Part shown: in pieces, positions 42,488 to 52,336 of the stretch | Numbering within the stretch: position 1 is the stretch's first letter | Layout of the letters: the number at the start of each line of letters is the position of its first letter | Assembly (NCBI GenBank): GCA_950054255.1 | Contig: CATLOR010000002.1 | Location: forward strand, 207,106-264,324 | Reading direction: 5' to 3' | DNA: 57,219 nucleotides | Source: an uncultured Rickettsiales bacterium | GTDB taxonomy: Bacteria; Pseudomonadota; Alphaproteobacteria; Micavibrionales; GCA-2720935 | Notes under the pieces: model-generated | Databases searched by the model: none | The model's input: the letters and a program-made list of their open reading frames with translations, nothing else | What the model was told of the DNA's origin: nothing | Translations under genes and position numbers: made by a program

Positions 42488-44161
42488 TTAACCTTTCACC
42501 TTATGTAAGATAACGTTTGTAACTGGTTTTTTTCTATTTAACTCTCTAGAGAAAAAGCGCCTTGCCGCCCTTCTCATATCCTCTTTAATAAGAATTTCTT
42601 TTTTATGCGCTGTAAAGTTATTTGACAGAAAATGTTCTAAATTATTATATATTTCTGCTTCATTTTCAAAATCATCAATAATACCAATCGTAACAGCTTG
42701 TGGCTTTCCGATTAGCTCATTCTTTTCTCCAATAATAAGACTAATCGTACAGGTTCCCGCCACACTCAATTTTTTTCTATTAGATAAATATAGGCTGTTT
42801 TGATCCGTAATCATCCCATGGTCTATAATTTTTAAATTAACGGGTATATGGTCAATGCTTTTTGCTTGGTCATTTTCAAAGACAATAACATCGCCATTTT
42901 TAGGGATGAGCGTTTGTTTAACATTGCAAGATTGTGCAATTTTTGCATGTGCGTGTAACATTGGTACTTCACCATGCACAGGAATTACAATTGTTGGTTT
43001 TAAGCGTGTATATAAATCTCTTAACTCTTCTTGATTAGGGTGTCCTGACGCATGTGTTTCAGAGATATCTGAGCGATCAACCACCTCAATCCCCCTTTTC
43101 AAAAGTTGTTCTTTCATTTGAGTGATATTCGTTTCATTGCCAGGAATATCAAAAGATGAAAAAACAACGCAATCACCAGATTCAAGCTCTATATCACGAT
43201 GATTTTGGTAGGCTATTTTATGCATAGCCGAATTTTCTTCTCCTTGTGTCCCTGTACAGATATAGACGACTTTATCGTTGGGTAAAAAAGAAGCCTTCTC
43301 AGCATTTAAAAATTTAGGACAGTCTTGCAAATACCCTGCATATAAGGCACATTCATACATACGCCACAATGACCGACCGACAAGAGCGACGTGACGACCA
43401 TTGAGTTCTGCAGCTTTTGCAACAGAAAACCATCTCCCAACATTTGAAGAAAAGCATGTTACTACAATGCGTTTTTTTCTTTTTTTAAACAAAGAAATTA
43501 AACAATTTTGAACATCTTTTTCTGAGCGAGAATATCCTTTTCTAAGGGCGTTAGTAGAATCACCAATCGCCGCCAATATGTCTTGCTCAGCTAGAAAGTC
43601 TTGCGCTTCTATGTCTGTATGTTCGCCTATAACAGGGGTTTCATCATGTTTCCAATCTCCTGTGTGAAACAAAGGCTTATATCCATCTACTTTTATTGTG
43701 AGAGCATTAGGCTCAAGGATCGAATGATTGATATTAATTAAATCACATGAAAATGGACCTATTTCTAGGTGAGCAGATAAATCGACTTCTTTCAAATTCA
43801 AGTCTTTGTACCATGCTTTTTGCCGTGTTTTTGTTCGAATAAATTCTGCAGAAAAAGCGGTTGCATAAATGGGGCATTTTAAATGTTGCCATAAATAAGG
43901 GATAGCACCGACATGATCTTCATGAGCATGTGTAATGACCATACCGACAATATCTTCTTTATGACGCTTAAGGAAATCTATATCTGGTAAATAAGCATCT
44001 ATATTAGGGTCTTTACTTTTATTTGGAAATCCAATGCCGAAATCAACAATTAAAATTTTACTTTGAAAAACGTAAATATTTAAATTAGCACCAAAATGCC
44101 CTGCCCCTCCAAGAGGAATAAAATAGAGTTTATTCTTGTCAAATTTTGGATCTTTTATCAA
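42488..44161 (-). CDS. rnj: Ribonuclease J
   Basis: A 557-residue metallo-beta-lactamase/beta-CASP ribonuclease with 5'-3' exo- and endonuclease activity in mRNA decay and rRNA maturation. The zinc motif is THAHEDHVGA (H78, H80, D82, H83); further ligands are in LFHTGDWKHDE. The beta-CASP part shows CFSSNVGRW and VYICTGTQGEENSAMHKIA, and the C-terminal ligand His is in VIPVHGE. Its ATG overlaps the birA stop by four bases. In alphaproteobacteria coaX often separates birA and rnj; it is missing here. Confidence 0.96.
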   Translation of the reverse strand: MIKDPKFDKNKLYFIPLGGAGHFGANLNIYVFQSKILIVDFGIGFPNKSKDPNIDAYLPDIDFLKRHKEDIVGMVITHAHEDHVGAIPYLWQHLKCPIYATAFSAEFIRTKTRQKAWYKDLNLKEVDLSAHLEIGPFSCDLININHSILEPNALTIKVDGYKPLFHTGDWKHDETPVIGEHTDIEAQDFLAEQDILAAIGDSTNALRKGYSRSEKDVQNCLISLFKKRKKRIVVTCFSSNVGRWFSVAKAAELNGRHVALVGRSLWRMYECALYAGYLQDCPKFLNAEKASFLPNDKVVYICTGTQGEENSAMHKIAYQNHRDIELESGDCVVFSSFDIPGNETNITQMKEQLLKRGIEVVDRSDISETHASGHPNQEELRDLYTRLKPTIVIPVHGEVPMLHAHAKIAQSCNVKQTLIPKNGDVIVFENDQAKSIDHIPVNLKIIDHGMITDQNSLYLSNRKKLSVAGTCTISLIIGEKNELIGKPQAVTIGIIDDFENEAEIYNNLEHFLSNNFTAHKKEILIKEDMRRAARRFFSRELNRKKPVTNVILHKVKG

Positions 44162-44892
44162 AAAAACACCTCTGCAGATGAAACTTGTTGCGTGCTCCCG
44201 TCTTCTAATAAGGCAATTAAATTCCCATCTTCGTCAATCGTTTTAAAAACAGCTTTAAATGTTTCATAGTTGGTTCTAATGGTAATTTCTTTATCAATAA
44301 ATAAGCATTTCTCGACCCAAATTTTACGAATGAACGAAAAGCCTTTTTCTAAAAACAAATCAAAATAGGCAAGAATTTTTGTTGTTATTAAATCTCTAAA
44401 ATGAAAAAGATCGATATTATTTTCCTGTTTGATAACATCATTTAAACAAATCGTTTTTTTATCATTAAGCTCAGGAGCGTGCATAACATTCACCCCGAAA
44501 CCGACGACGATAAAGTCCGCATAGTCTACGGAGTTTTGCTCTGTTTCAAGTAAAATGCCAGATACTTTTGCTTTATTAATCAAAATATCATTCGGCCATT
44601 TTAACGTAATTTCATGCTGGGGGCTTATTTCTTTTTCTAATACATCGTACAAGGCTAAACTTGTAATAAAAGAAATCAGTCCAGCCTCTCTAAGAGAAAG
44701 CTTTTTTTCAGGTTTTATTAATAAAGAGCAATATAAGTTTCCTTTTTTTGAAACCCAATTATTTCCCCCTCTTCCACGGCCTTGGTTTTGACTTAAGGCA
44801 TGACAAACACTACCGTGTTCTAAAGATAAAGCGTGTTGCTTCAGCCATTCATTGGTCGAGGGGAGTTCTTCAAATTCAAAACAGCTTTGCAT
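44158..44892 (-). CDS. birA: Biotin--[acetyl-CoA-carboxylase] ligase (no DNA-binding domain)
   Basis: A 244-residue group I biotin protein ligase that attaches biotin to carboxylase carrier proteins. Visible are the N-terminal PSTNEWLK, the biotinyl-AMP loop GRGRGGNNW (38-46), KWPNDILINKAKVSGILLE (98-116) and a C-terminal SH3-like domain. It lacks the N-terminal winged helix of E. coli BirA, so it is not a repressor. It lies 11 bases after nuoN and overlaps rnj by four bases, the standard position in alphaproteobacterial nuo operons. Confidence 0.94.
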   Translation of the reverse strand: MQSCFEFEELPSTNEWLKQHALSLEHGSVCHALSQNQGRGRGGNNWVSKKGNLYCSLLIKPEKKLSLREAGLISFITSLALYDVLEKEISPQHEITLKWPNDILINKAKVSGILLETEQNSVDYADFIVVGFGVNVMHAPELNDKKTICLNDVIKQENNIDLFHFRDLITTKILAYFDLFLEKGFSFIRKIWVEKCLFIDKEITIRTNYETFKAVFKTIDEDGNLIALLEDGSTQQVSSAEVFF

Positions 44893-44903
44893 TGTGTTTT
44901 ATA

Positions 44904-46361
44904 TCAAGGTTGAAACAAGCTAACAGCAGCCATTTGTGTATATTGTGTTAATACAGCAGGATCAAATATTAAGGTTAATAAGATCAAGCCAGAAGATAAT
45001 AATATAAGTGAAGACGCTGGTGCTTTAGATATAGTAGCCTCTTCAACAGATTCATCAAAATACATGACCTTAATAACTTTTAAGTAATAGTAAGCCGCCA
45101 CAACTGATGACAAGACACCAACAACAGCAAGCCAATACATACCACCTTCCACAACAGAATAGAACACGTAAAGCTTTCCTAGGAACCCTGCCAAGGGTGG
45201 AATACCGGCCATAGAAAACATAAATATAGCCATTAAAAAGGCCATAAAAGGCTGTGTCTTAGAAAGGCCTGCTAGATCAGATATTTCTTCAATAGATCTA
45301 TCCTCATGCTTGACGTAAATGATAAGAGCAAAAGAACCAACACTCATTACAAAATAAATACTCATATAAAACAGCAATGATGATAATGATGATAAATTTC
45401 CTACCGTTAAAGCCATAAGAGCATATCCTATATGTCCGATAGAAGAATAAGCAAAAAGACGTTTAATATTTTTTTGATGAAGTGCACCAAAGGCACCAAC
45501 AATCATTGATGCAACAGACATAAATAAAATGATTTGTTGCCACTGAACAATGTAAGCACTAAATGGCTCATAAAGAAGGCGAACAAGAACACCTATCGCT
45601 GCAAATTTAGGCGCGGAAGCAAAAAAAGCGGTAATAGATGTTGAGGCTCCTTCATAAACATCGGGGGTCCACATATGGAATGGTACAGCAGATATTTTAA
45701 ATGCAATACCTGTTAAAATGAACACAAGACCAACAACGGCGCCAACGCTTAAAACAGCATCGCTTCCAATCGTTTTTGCAATTGGCGCAAATCCTAAACT
45801 TCCCGTGTAACCGTAAACAAGGGACATACCATATAATATAAACCCTGAAGAAAGGGCGCCCAATACAAAATACTTTAGCCCTGCTTCTGTTGACTTTGAA
45901 TGATCTCGTCTAATAGATGCTAGCACATATAAAGACAATGACTGTAATTCAAGCCCCATATAAAGGGTCATAAAATTATGGGCCGAAACCATAAACATCA
46001 TTCCAACACAGGCCAGCATAATTAAGACAGCAGATTCATAACGCCATGCCTTAACATCAACGAAGTCGACACGCGTTAAATTAATTGCGACCGCACCACC
46101 AATTAAAATAAATACTTTTATAAAAGATGAATAACCATCCTCTATAAATAAGTCATTGAAGGCCGTTCCTGACCTCGCAAGTGTTTCTATGACAAGATAA
46201 ATAGTGATTGCAAATACAGACGTTGATAAAAAGCTAATTAAACGAGATCTATCACCATCTGTTTTTTGAAAAACACCTGTTAATAGAATGGCCATTGCAC
46301 TCAATGTTAAAAAGAGCTCAGGTACAATTAGCGATAAATCATGTAGCAAATCTGTTTCCAT
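44904..46361 (-). CDS. nuoN: NADH-quinone oxidoreductase subunit N
   Basis: A 485-residue antiporter-like membrane subunit of complex I, with about 14 helices. Typical positions are the TM5 glutamate region (YMGLELQSLSLYVLAS), the TM7 lysine area (GIAFKISAVPFHMWTPDVYEGAS) and QKNIKRLFAYSSIGHIGYALMAL. Two bases separate it from nuoM. It is the last nuo gene. Confidence 0.96.
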   Translation of the reverse strand: METDLLHDLSLIVPELFLTLSAMAILLTGVFQKTDGDRSRLISFLSTSVFAITIYLVIETLARSGTAFNDLFIEDGYSSFIKVFILIGGAVAINLTRVDFVDVKAWRYESAVLIMLACVGMMFMVSAHNFMTLYMGLELQSLSLYVLASIRRDHSKSTEAGLKYFVLGALSSGFILYGMSLVYGYTGSLGFAPIAKTIGSDAVLSVGAVVGLVFILTGIAFKISAVPFHMWTPDVYEGASTSITAFFASAPKFAAIGVLVRLLYEPFSAYIVQWQQIILFMSVASMIVGAFGALHQKNIKRLFAYSSIGHIGYALMALTVGNLSSLSSLLFYMSIYFVMSVGSFALIIYVKHEDRSIEEISDLAGLSKTQPFMAFLMAIFMFSMAGIPPLAGFLGKLYVFYSVVEGGMYWLAVVGVLSSVVAAYYYLKVIKVMYFDESVEEATISKAPASSLILLSSGLILLTLIFDPAVLTQYTQMAAVSLFQP

Positions 46362-46363
46362 TG

Positions 46364-47857
46364 TTAACCTTTCACAACCAAACCGGCTTCATAAATTGAG
46401 AGTAAATTCTTTAATGTAGGTTCCATCGTTTCTAAGAAAAAGCTTGGGAAAATCCCCATAATAAGAACAAGTACTATAAGTGGTATAAACACAACCAATT
46501 CTCTTTGTGTTAAATCAGCCATAGCAGCAGCATCTGGGTTGCGGCTTTGACCAAAAATAACCTGTTTATAGAGCCACAACATATAAGCAGCCCCAAGAAC
46601 TAATCCTGTTCCAGCCAACAGTCCGAAAACTGTGCTAGCTTGATAGCCACCTGCGAGCGCTAAAAATTCACCGACAAAGCCAGATGTCCCTGGTAAACCA
46701 ACAGAGCCAAGCATAAAGATCATGAAGACCAATGCATAGTTAGGCATATTATTCGCTAAGCCACCATATCTTGACATTTCACGTGTATGAAGACGATCAT
46801 AAATAACGCCTACGCATAGGAAAAGCGCTGCTGAAATAAGTCCGTGTGAAAGCATTTGAAAGACAGCGCCTTGAAACCCTTGTAAATTAAGAGCAAAAGA
46901 ACCTAATGTCACATACCCCATGTGAGCAACAGATGAATACGCAATAAGCTTTTTAATATCTGTTTGAACAAGCGCGACTAGAGAGGTGTATATAATGGCT
47001 ATTACACTAAGTGTCATAATATGAGGAATAAAATATTGCGTTGCCAGTGGAAGTATAGGAATCGACAGTCTTAAAAAGCCATAACCACCCATTTTTAAAA
47101 GGACACCCGCTAAAATCACAGATCCTGCCGTTGGCGCTTCTACGTGTGCATCTGGTAACCATGTATGGACAGGCCACATAGGGACTTTAACCGCAAAAGA
47201 GGCAAAGAACGCTAAGAAAAGCCATATTTGAACAGTATGATCCAAATTTAAACCATATAGGTCTGATATATTTGTTGTTCCTGCGACAGAGTACAAATAT
47301 AAAAGCGCGACTAACATTAAAACAGAACCGAGTAATGTATATAGAAATAGTTTAAAGGCTGCATAAACTCTGCGAGGTCCACCCCATACACCAATGATAA
47401 TAAACATTGGGATAAGAACGGCTTCAAAAAAGATATAGAATAAAACAAAATCTTGTGCACAAAACATCCCTAACATAAATGTTTCAAGCACGAGGAAGGC
47501 TGACATATATTCGCGAACATGCTTTGTGATAGAGTTCCAGCTACATAAAATACAAATAGGTGTTAAAAGTGTCGCAAGTAAAATAAAGAAGATGGATAGG
47601 CCATCAACCCCCATATGATAGGCAATATTAAAACTGTCAAACCATTGAAAGTACTCAACGAATTGAAGTCCCTCTTCTTTTTTATCAAAATACATAAACA
47701 TGAAAAGAGAGATAAAGAAGGTAAATAAAGATGTGTACAAAGCTACAAACTTTGAATTACGGACAACAACTTCTTCACCGCCTCTAATAAAGGCAATAAA
47801 CAACACCCCTAATAGAGGTAAGAAAGTCATTAAGCTTAAAATAGGATAATCAATCAT
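46364..47857 (-). CDS. nuoM: NADH-quinone oxidoreductase subunit M
   Basis: A 497-residue antiporter-like complex I subunit. Key proton-channel residues are in the FYIFFEAVLIPMFIIIGVWGG segment (TM5 Glu), the AVKVPMWPVHTWLPDAHVEAPTAGS region (TM7 Lys, broken helix) and TDIKKLIAYSSVAHMGYVTLGSF. Length is normal. Gaps are two bases to nuoN and 15 to nuoL. Confidence 0.97.
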   Translation of the reverse strand: MIDYPILSLMTFLPLLGVLFIAFIRGGEEVVVRNSKFVALYTSLFTFFISLFMFMYFDKKEEGLQFVEYFQWFDSFNIAYHMGVDGLSIFFILLATLLTPICILCSWNSITKHVREYMSAFLVLETFMLGMFCAQDFVLFYIFFEAVLIPMFIIIGVWGGPRRVYAAFKLFLYTLLGSVLMLVALLYLYSVAGTTNISDLYGLNLDHTVQIWLFLAFFASFAVKVPMWPVHTWLPDAHVEAPTAGSVILAGVLLKMGGYGFLRLSIPILPLATQYFIPHIMTLSVIAIIYTSLVALVQTDIKKLIAYSSVAHMGYVTLGSFALNLQGFQGAVFQMLSHGLISAALFLCVGVIYDRLHTREMSRYGGLANNMPNYALVFMIFMLGSVGLPGTSGFVGEFLALAGGYQASTVFGLLAGTGLVLGAAYMLWLYKQVIFGQSRNPDAAAMADLTQRELVVFIPLIVLVLIMGIFPSFFLETMEPTLKNLLSIYEAGLVVKG

Positions 47858-47872
47858 TTTTTATTTCACCTC

Positions 47873-49813
47873 TTAAAATAAGCCTTGTTCATTTAATAAA
47901 TAACCGACAAAAATGACTAAGCCAATAATCATCGCAAAAGCATAATGATAGACTAAACCGGTTTGTAATTTAGACGTAATACGTCCAACCCATGATGCAA
48001 CAGCTGTAAAACCATTAGGCCCTAAACCATCGATCAGCATCTGATCACCCTTTTTCCAAAACAGACGACCAAGAATCCATGAAGGTTTGACAAACAAAGC
48101 GTTATAAATTTCATCAAAGAACCATTTTCTAAAAAAGAGTGTGTGAAGTGGTTTAAATGCTTTAGATGTAATCTCAGGTAGACGTGGTGCCATTTTATAA
48201 AAAAGTGTTGCACACAAAATACCAGATACAGCAACGATTAAAATAAGCCAAATTGCCCATGATGGAATATGGTGTGCCGCCCTAATTAAATCTCTCCCAG
48301 GTAAATTGAACAAAGCATCATTCCAGAAGATGAAACGGTATTTTCCAACAAATAAATCATAAGCTCCCCAACCAGCAAAAACAGAACCTAACGCTAAAAC
48401 AAATAAAGGAACAGTCATAATCTTTGGTGATTCATGAATGTGCGCAATCACATGCTCATTCGCACGTGTTTCACCATGGAATGTCATATAAATGAGGCGC
48501 CATGAGTAAAAGGCGGTTAAAAACGCAGCAACAACCCCTGCTGTATACGCAAAAGTTCCAACGAAACTATCTGCTGCAAAAGCACTCTCTAAAATAATAT
48601 CTTTTGAATAATACCCCGCAAAGAATGGAATTCCTGCTAAGGCAAGCGAACCAATCCACATCATCGCATAGGTAAATGGAATATGCTTCCAAATACCGCC
48701 CATATTACGCATATCTTGTTCATCTGACATGGCGTGAATAACAGATCCAGCCCCTAAGAACAGCAGCGCCTTAAAGAACGCATGGGTCATAAGGTGAAAA
48801 ATAGCCGCACTGTATGCGCCAACACCTAAAGCAAAGAACATATAACCTAATTGACTCATTGTTGAATAAGCAATAACGCGCTTAATATCAAATTGTGTTA
48901 ATCCAATTGTTGCAGCAACCACAGCTGTCACAGCACCAACAATTGTAACCACAGCTAAAGCGTCGGGAGCATATTCAAATAAAGGTGACATACGAGCGAC
49001 TAAGAAAACCCCTGCGGTCACCATTGTTGCTGCGTGAATAAGAGCCGAAACAGGTGTTGGCCCCTCCATCGCATCAGGCAACCATGTATGTAGCCCTAAT
49101 TGAGCAGATTTACCCATAGCACCTATAAACAGCAAAAGCGCGATTAATGTTAAGGCATGGATTTCATATCCAAAGAAATTAAAGACATCATTACTATGTT
49201 TAGCAACACCATCAAAAATATAAGAAAATTCAACAGACCCAAAGACGATAAAGATTGTGAATATTCCTAGCGCCAACCCAAGGTCTCCTACACGGTTAAC
49301 AAGAAAAGCTTTTATAGATGCAGCATTCGCAGAAGGCTTGTTATACCAAAAACCAATAAGTAAATAAGATGCAACACCAACACCTTCCCAACCAAAGAAT
49401 AGCTGTACCAAATTATCAGAGGTTACAAGCATCAGCATCATAAAAGTAAATAAGCTTAAATAAGCCATAAACCGTGCTTTTGATTTATCGTGGCTCATAT
49501 AACCTATCGAATAATAATGAACACATGCAGAAACAATTGTTACAACAGCAATCATAACAGCGGAAAGCGTATCAATCTTTAAAGCCCAATAAAGAGAAAA
49601 ATCCCCCGATACAATCCATGGAAATAACGTGATTAATTTCTTGTTGGCTAAAATAGCCGTATCATAGAAGGTGTAAATAGCGCCTAATGCAGAAAGCGTT
49701 AAAGCAGCGCATGTAACAATCTGCGCCCCTTTATCACCAATAGATTTACGAAAAAGTCCTGCAATAATTGCGGCAAATAAAGGAAGAAATATAGTGAGTG
49801 TTTCTATTATCAT
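47873..49813 (-). CDS. nuoL: NADH-quinone oxidoreductase subunit L
   Basis: A 646-residue distal antiporter-like subunit of complex I. Conserved pieces are FFGWEGVGVASYLLIGFWY, SAQLGLHTWLPDAMEGPTPVSALIHAATM, QFDIKRVIAYSTMSQLGYMFFALG and, near the C-terminus, FFRKWFFDEIYN and the lateral HL/TM16 helix that braces the membrane arm. Slightly longer than E. coli NuoL, as in mitochondria-like alphaproteobacterial enzymes. Confidence 0.97.
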   Translation of the reverse strand: MIIETLTIFLPLFAAIIAGLFRKSIGDKGAQIVTCAALTLSALGAIYTFYDTAILANKKLITLFPWIVSGDFSLYWALKIDTLSAVMIAVVTIVSACVHYYSIGYMSHDKSKARFMAYLSLFTFMMLMLVTSDNLVQLFFGWEGVGVASYLLIGFWYNKPSANAASIKAFLVNRVGDLGLALGIFTIFIVFGSVEFSYIFDGVAKHSNDVFNFFGYEIHALTLIALLLFIGAMGKSAQLGLHTWLPDAMEGPTPVSALIHAATMVTAGVFLVARMSPLFEYAPDALAVVTIVGAVTAVVAATIGLTQFDIKRVIAYSTMSQLGYMFFALGVGAYSAAIFHLMTHAFFKALLFLGAGSVIHAMSDEQDMRNMGGIWKHIPFTYAMMWIGSLALAGIPFFAGYYSKDIILESAFAADSFVGTFAYTAGVVAAFLTAFYSWRLIYMTFHGETRANEHVIAHIHESPKIMTVPLFVLALGSVFAGWGAYDLFVGKYRFIFWNDALFNLPGRDLIRAAHHIPSWAIWLILIVAVSGILCATLFYKMAPRLPEITSKAFKPLHTLFFRKWFFDEIYNALFVKPSWILGRLFWKKGDQMLIDGLGPNGFTAVASWVGRITSKLQTGLVYHYAFAMIIGLVIFVGYLLNEQGLF

Positions 49814-49825
49814 TTTATGCCTCTA

Positions 49826-50137
49826 TTACCCTTTCATCATCTGAATATCATCAACCGCGATGGAGCCTTTGTTTCTGAAGTAAATAACCAGAATAGATAA
49901 GCCAATTGCGGCTTCTGCAGCTGCAACAGTTAAGGTCATCATCGCAAAAACTTGCCCTGTTAAATCGCCTAAGTAGCTTGAAAAAGCGACAAGATTGATA
50001 TTCACCGCTAAAAGAATTAGTTCAACAGACATTAAAATCACAATAACATTGCGTCTATTCATAAAAATTCCAAAAACACCAATAGCAAAGACAAGTGCAG
50101 CCAAAATCAAATAATGCTCTAAAGTAATCTCTAACAT
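49826..50137 (-). CDS. nuoK: NADH-quinone oxidoreductase subunit K
   Basis: A 103-residue three-helix complex I subunit. The first helix starts [25 protein letters not shown]; the two membrane glutamates are present in [21 protein letters not shown] and [20 protein letters not shown]. Its ATG overlaps the nuoJ stop by one base (TAATG). Confidence 0.97.
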   Translation of the reverse strand: MLEITLEHYLILAALVFAIGVFGIFMNRRNVIVILMSVELILLAVNINLVAFSSYLGDLTGQVFAMMTLTVAAAEAAIGLSILVIYFRNKGSIAVDDIQMMKG

Positions 50138-50751
50138 TATGATATCCCCTTACCTTTAGCAGGTTTTGTTAATTCAATAATATCATCTGCGCGTGCGGCA
50201 TTTTGATAAGCAACCTTTTGCTTGCGCACACCAGAGCGCGTTCTTAGTGTTAAGACAATAGCACCAACCATCGCCACAAAAAGTATAACTCCAGCCAGTT
50301 GGAATAATAAAATATAGTCTGTGTAAATAATGAGTCCGAGCGCGTGACTGTTTGTAATCGCTTCAGATGCAGGTTCTGGACTCGCTATATTGTTTTTAGC
50401 AAGTGAACTTATTCCCCAGTTTTTTATAATGAGATATATCTCAGCCATCAAAACAACTCCTACTGCAAAACTAACAGGTAAGTATGAACGCGCTTTTTCA
50501 CGTAAAGATTTAAAATCAACGTCTAACATCATAACAACAAATAAGAATAAAACAGCGACCGCCCCAACATAAACAATAGCTAGCAACATTGCTATGAGCT
50601 CAGCGCCCAATAATACCAATAGTCCTGTTCCGTTGAAGAAGCAAAAAACCAAGAACATAACGCTATGGACAGGGTTTCGAGCCGTGATAACACGCAAGGC
50701 GCTTATCACAAGAAGGCTAGCAAATAGGTAAAATGTAATCGACTCAATCAT
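50137..50751 (-). CDS. nuoJ: NADH-quinone oxidoreductase subunit J
   Basis: A 204-residue five-helix complex I subunit: [24 protein letters not shown], the [28 protein letters not shown] pi-bulge region (ND6-like TM3) and the C-terminal [16 protein letters not shown] place the start at the ATG at 50749-50751 ([14 protein letters not shown]), matching the family; the frame runs 37 codons further, but that extension is not hydrophobic and overlaps the end of nuoI. The ribosome-binding site is weak. A 59-base gap to nuoI is the longest inside the nuo cluster. Confidence 0.94.
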   Translation of the reverse strand: MIESITFYLFASLLVISALRVITARNPVHSVMFLVFCFFNGTGLLVLLGAELIAMLLAIVYVGAVAVLFLFVVMMLDVDFKSLREKARSYLPVSFAVGVVLMAEIYLIIKNWGISSLAKNNIASPEPASEAITNSHALGLIIYTDYILLFQLAGVILFVAMVGAIVLTLRTRSGVRKQKVAYQNAARADDIIELTKPAKGKGIS

Positions 50752-50810
50752 AATATTCACATGGTAACAGGTTGATACTCTTAAACAAATTCTTTCTTCT
50801 ATTAATTTCG

Positions 50811-51296
50811 TTAACGATAACGCGCATCGGCTTCTATATTTGCGGCAATTTGAGATTCCCAACGATCGCCGTTCGCGAGTAACTTTTCTTTGTTATAGAA
50901 AAGCTCTTCACGTGTTTCTGTTGCAAACTCAAAATTAGGACCTTCGACAATCGCATCTACAGGGCATGCCTCTTGACATAGGCCGCAATAAATACATTTT
51001 GTCATATCAATATCATAACGCGTTGTACGACGCGATCCATCATCACGAGGTTCTGCTTCAATTGTAATAGCAAGAGCTGGGCAAACAGCTTCACACAATT
51101 TACAGGCAATACATCGTTCTTCGCCATTTGCGTAACGACGTAACGCATGTTCTCCTCTAAAGCGTGGGCTCAAAGGTCCCTTTTCAAATGGATAGTTTAA
51201 AGTCACGCGCGGTTTAAACATATATTTGAATGTTAAATAAAGACCCTTAACAATCTCAAATAAAATAAAACTACGAAATGTTTTAGAAGCAATCAT
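50811..51296 (-). CDS. nuoI: NADH-quinone oxidoreductase subunit I
   Basis: A 161-residue ferredoxin-like subunit carrying clusters N6a and N6b. Cysteines C62, C65, C68, C72 ([13 protein letters not shown]) and C101, C104, C107, C111 ([13 protein letters not shown]) are all present. The N-terminal amphipathic helix and [13 protein letters not shown] are typical of the mitochondrial TYKY-type subunit. I choose the ATG at 51294-51296 because AAAGGA lies eight bases upstream; the 36-codon upward extension would overlap nuoH. Confidence 0.97.
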   Translation of the reverse strand: MIASKTFRSFILFEIVKGLYLTFKYMFKPRVTLNYPFEKGPLSPRFRGEHALRRYANGEERCIACKLCEAVCPALAITIEAEPRDDGSRRTTRYDIDMTKCIYCGLCQEACPVDAIVEGPNFEFATETREELFYNKEKLLANGDRWESQIAANIEADARYR

Positions 51297-51310
51297 AAAA
51301 ATATCCTTTC

Positions 51311-52336
51311 CTATCCACCAATGACAGGTAATTGATTGGTGTATAATAAAATTCCTGCGCATAAAACGACCCAAATGAGAGAGAATGGCAAGAAAATTTT
51401 CCACCCTAAGCGCATTAATTGATCATAGCGATAACGAGGCAAAGTTGCTCGTGCCCAAATGAATATAAATAAAATAAAGATTACTTTTAATGCAAACCAC
51501 AAAACGCCAGGTACCCAATCAATTAAAGCACCAGAAATACCAAAAGGTGGTAACCAGCCTCCAAGAAATAAAATAGTTGTCATAGCAGACATTAAAATCA
51601 TATTCATATATTCGCCTAAGAAAAATAACGCGAAAGTCATTGAAGAATATTCAACATTATACCCACCTGATAATTCAGACTCTCCCTCGGGTAAGTCAAA
51701 TGGCGCGCGGTTTGTTTCTGCTAAAGTAGAAATCACAAAAACAACAAACATAGGGAACAACAGAATCCATGCCCACCATGGACGTTCATACATAACAATT
51801 TCTGTTAAATTTAAAGATCCAACAAAAAGTAAAACACAGACGATAACAAGCCCCATTGAGACTTCATATGAAACCATTTGCGCTGCAGAGCGAAGCCCTC
51901 CTAAAAATGCATATTTAGAGTTAGAAGCCCAGCCAGCCATAATCACGCCATATACACCTACAGATGAAATAGCAAACAGATAAAGTAAGCCAACATTGAT
52001 ATCAGCGATTGCCCAACCTTCATCAACGGGGATAACAGCCCATGCAATTAAAGCCAAAATAAAAGTCAACATTGGAGCAAAAACGAATAAAAACTTATCC
52101 GCCGTCGCTGGGATAATTGTTTCTTTCCCAAGAAGTTTTAAACCGTCTGCTAAAGGTTGCAATAAACCAAAAGGACCAACCATCATTGGACCTTGACGTA
52201 ACTGCATAGCGCCCATAACTTTTCTTTCAAAATATGTTAGATAAGCCATGCATCCCATCAAAACACCAATCGTAATTCCGATGTGAATTAAGATATCTAA
52301 TAAAGGCCAAAAATAAAGATCCATTAGCTCTGCCAT
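51311..52336 (-). CDS. nuoH: NADH-quinone oxidoreductase subunit H
   Basis: A 341-residue eight-helix subunit forming part of the quinone pocket. Conserved pieces are [70 protein letters not shown] and the end [20 protein letters not shown]. It starts directly after the nuoG stop (TAAATG), and nuoI follows after 14 bases. Confidence 0.97.
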   Translation of the reverse strand: MAELMDLYFWPLLDILIHIGITIGVLMGCMAYLTYFERKVMGAMQLRQGPMMVGPFGLLQPLADGLKLLGKETIIPATADKFLFVFAPMLTFILALIAWAVIPVDEGWAIADINVGLLYLFAISSVGVYGVIMAGWASNSKYAFLGGLRSAAQMVSYEVSMGLVIVCVLLFVGSLNLTEIVMYERPWWAWILLFPMFVVFVISTLAETNRAPFDLPEGESELSGGYNVEYSSMTFALFFLGEYMNMILMSAMTTILFLGGWLPPFGISGALIDWVPGVLWFALKVIFILFIFIWARATLPRYRYDQLMRLGWKIFLPFSLIWVVLCAGILLYTNQLPVIGG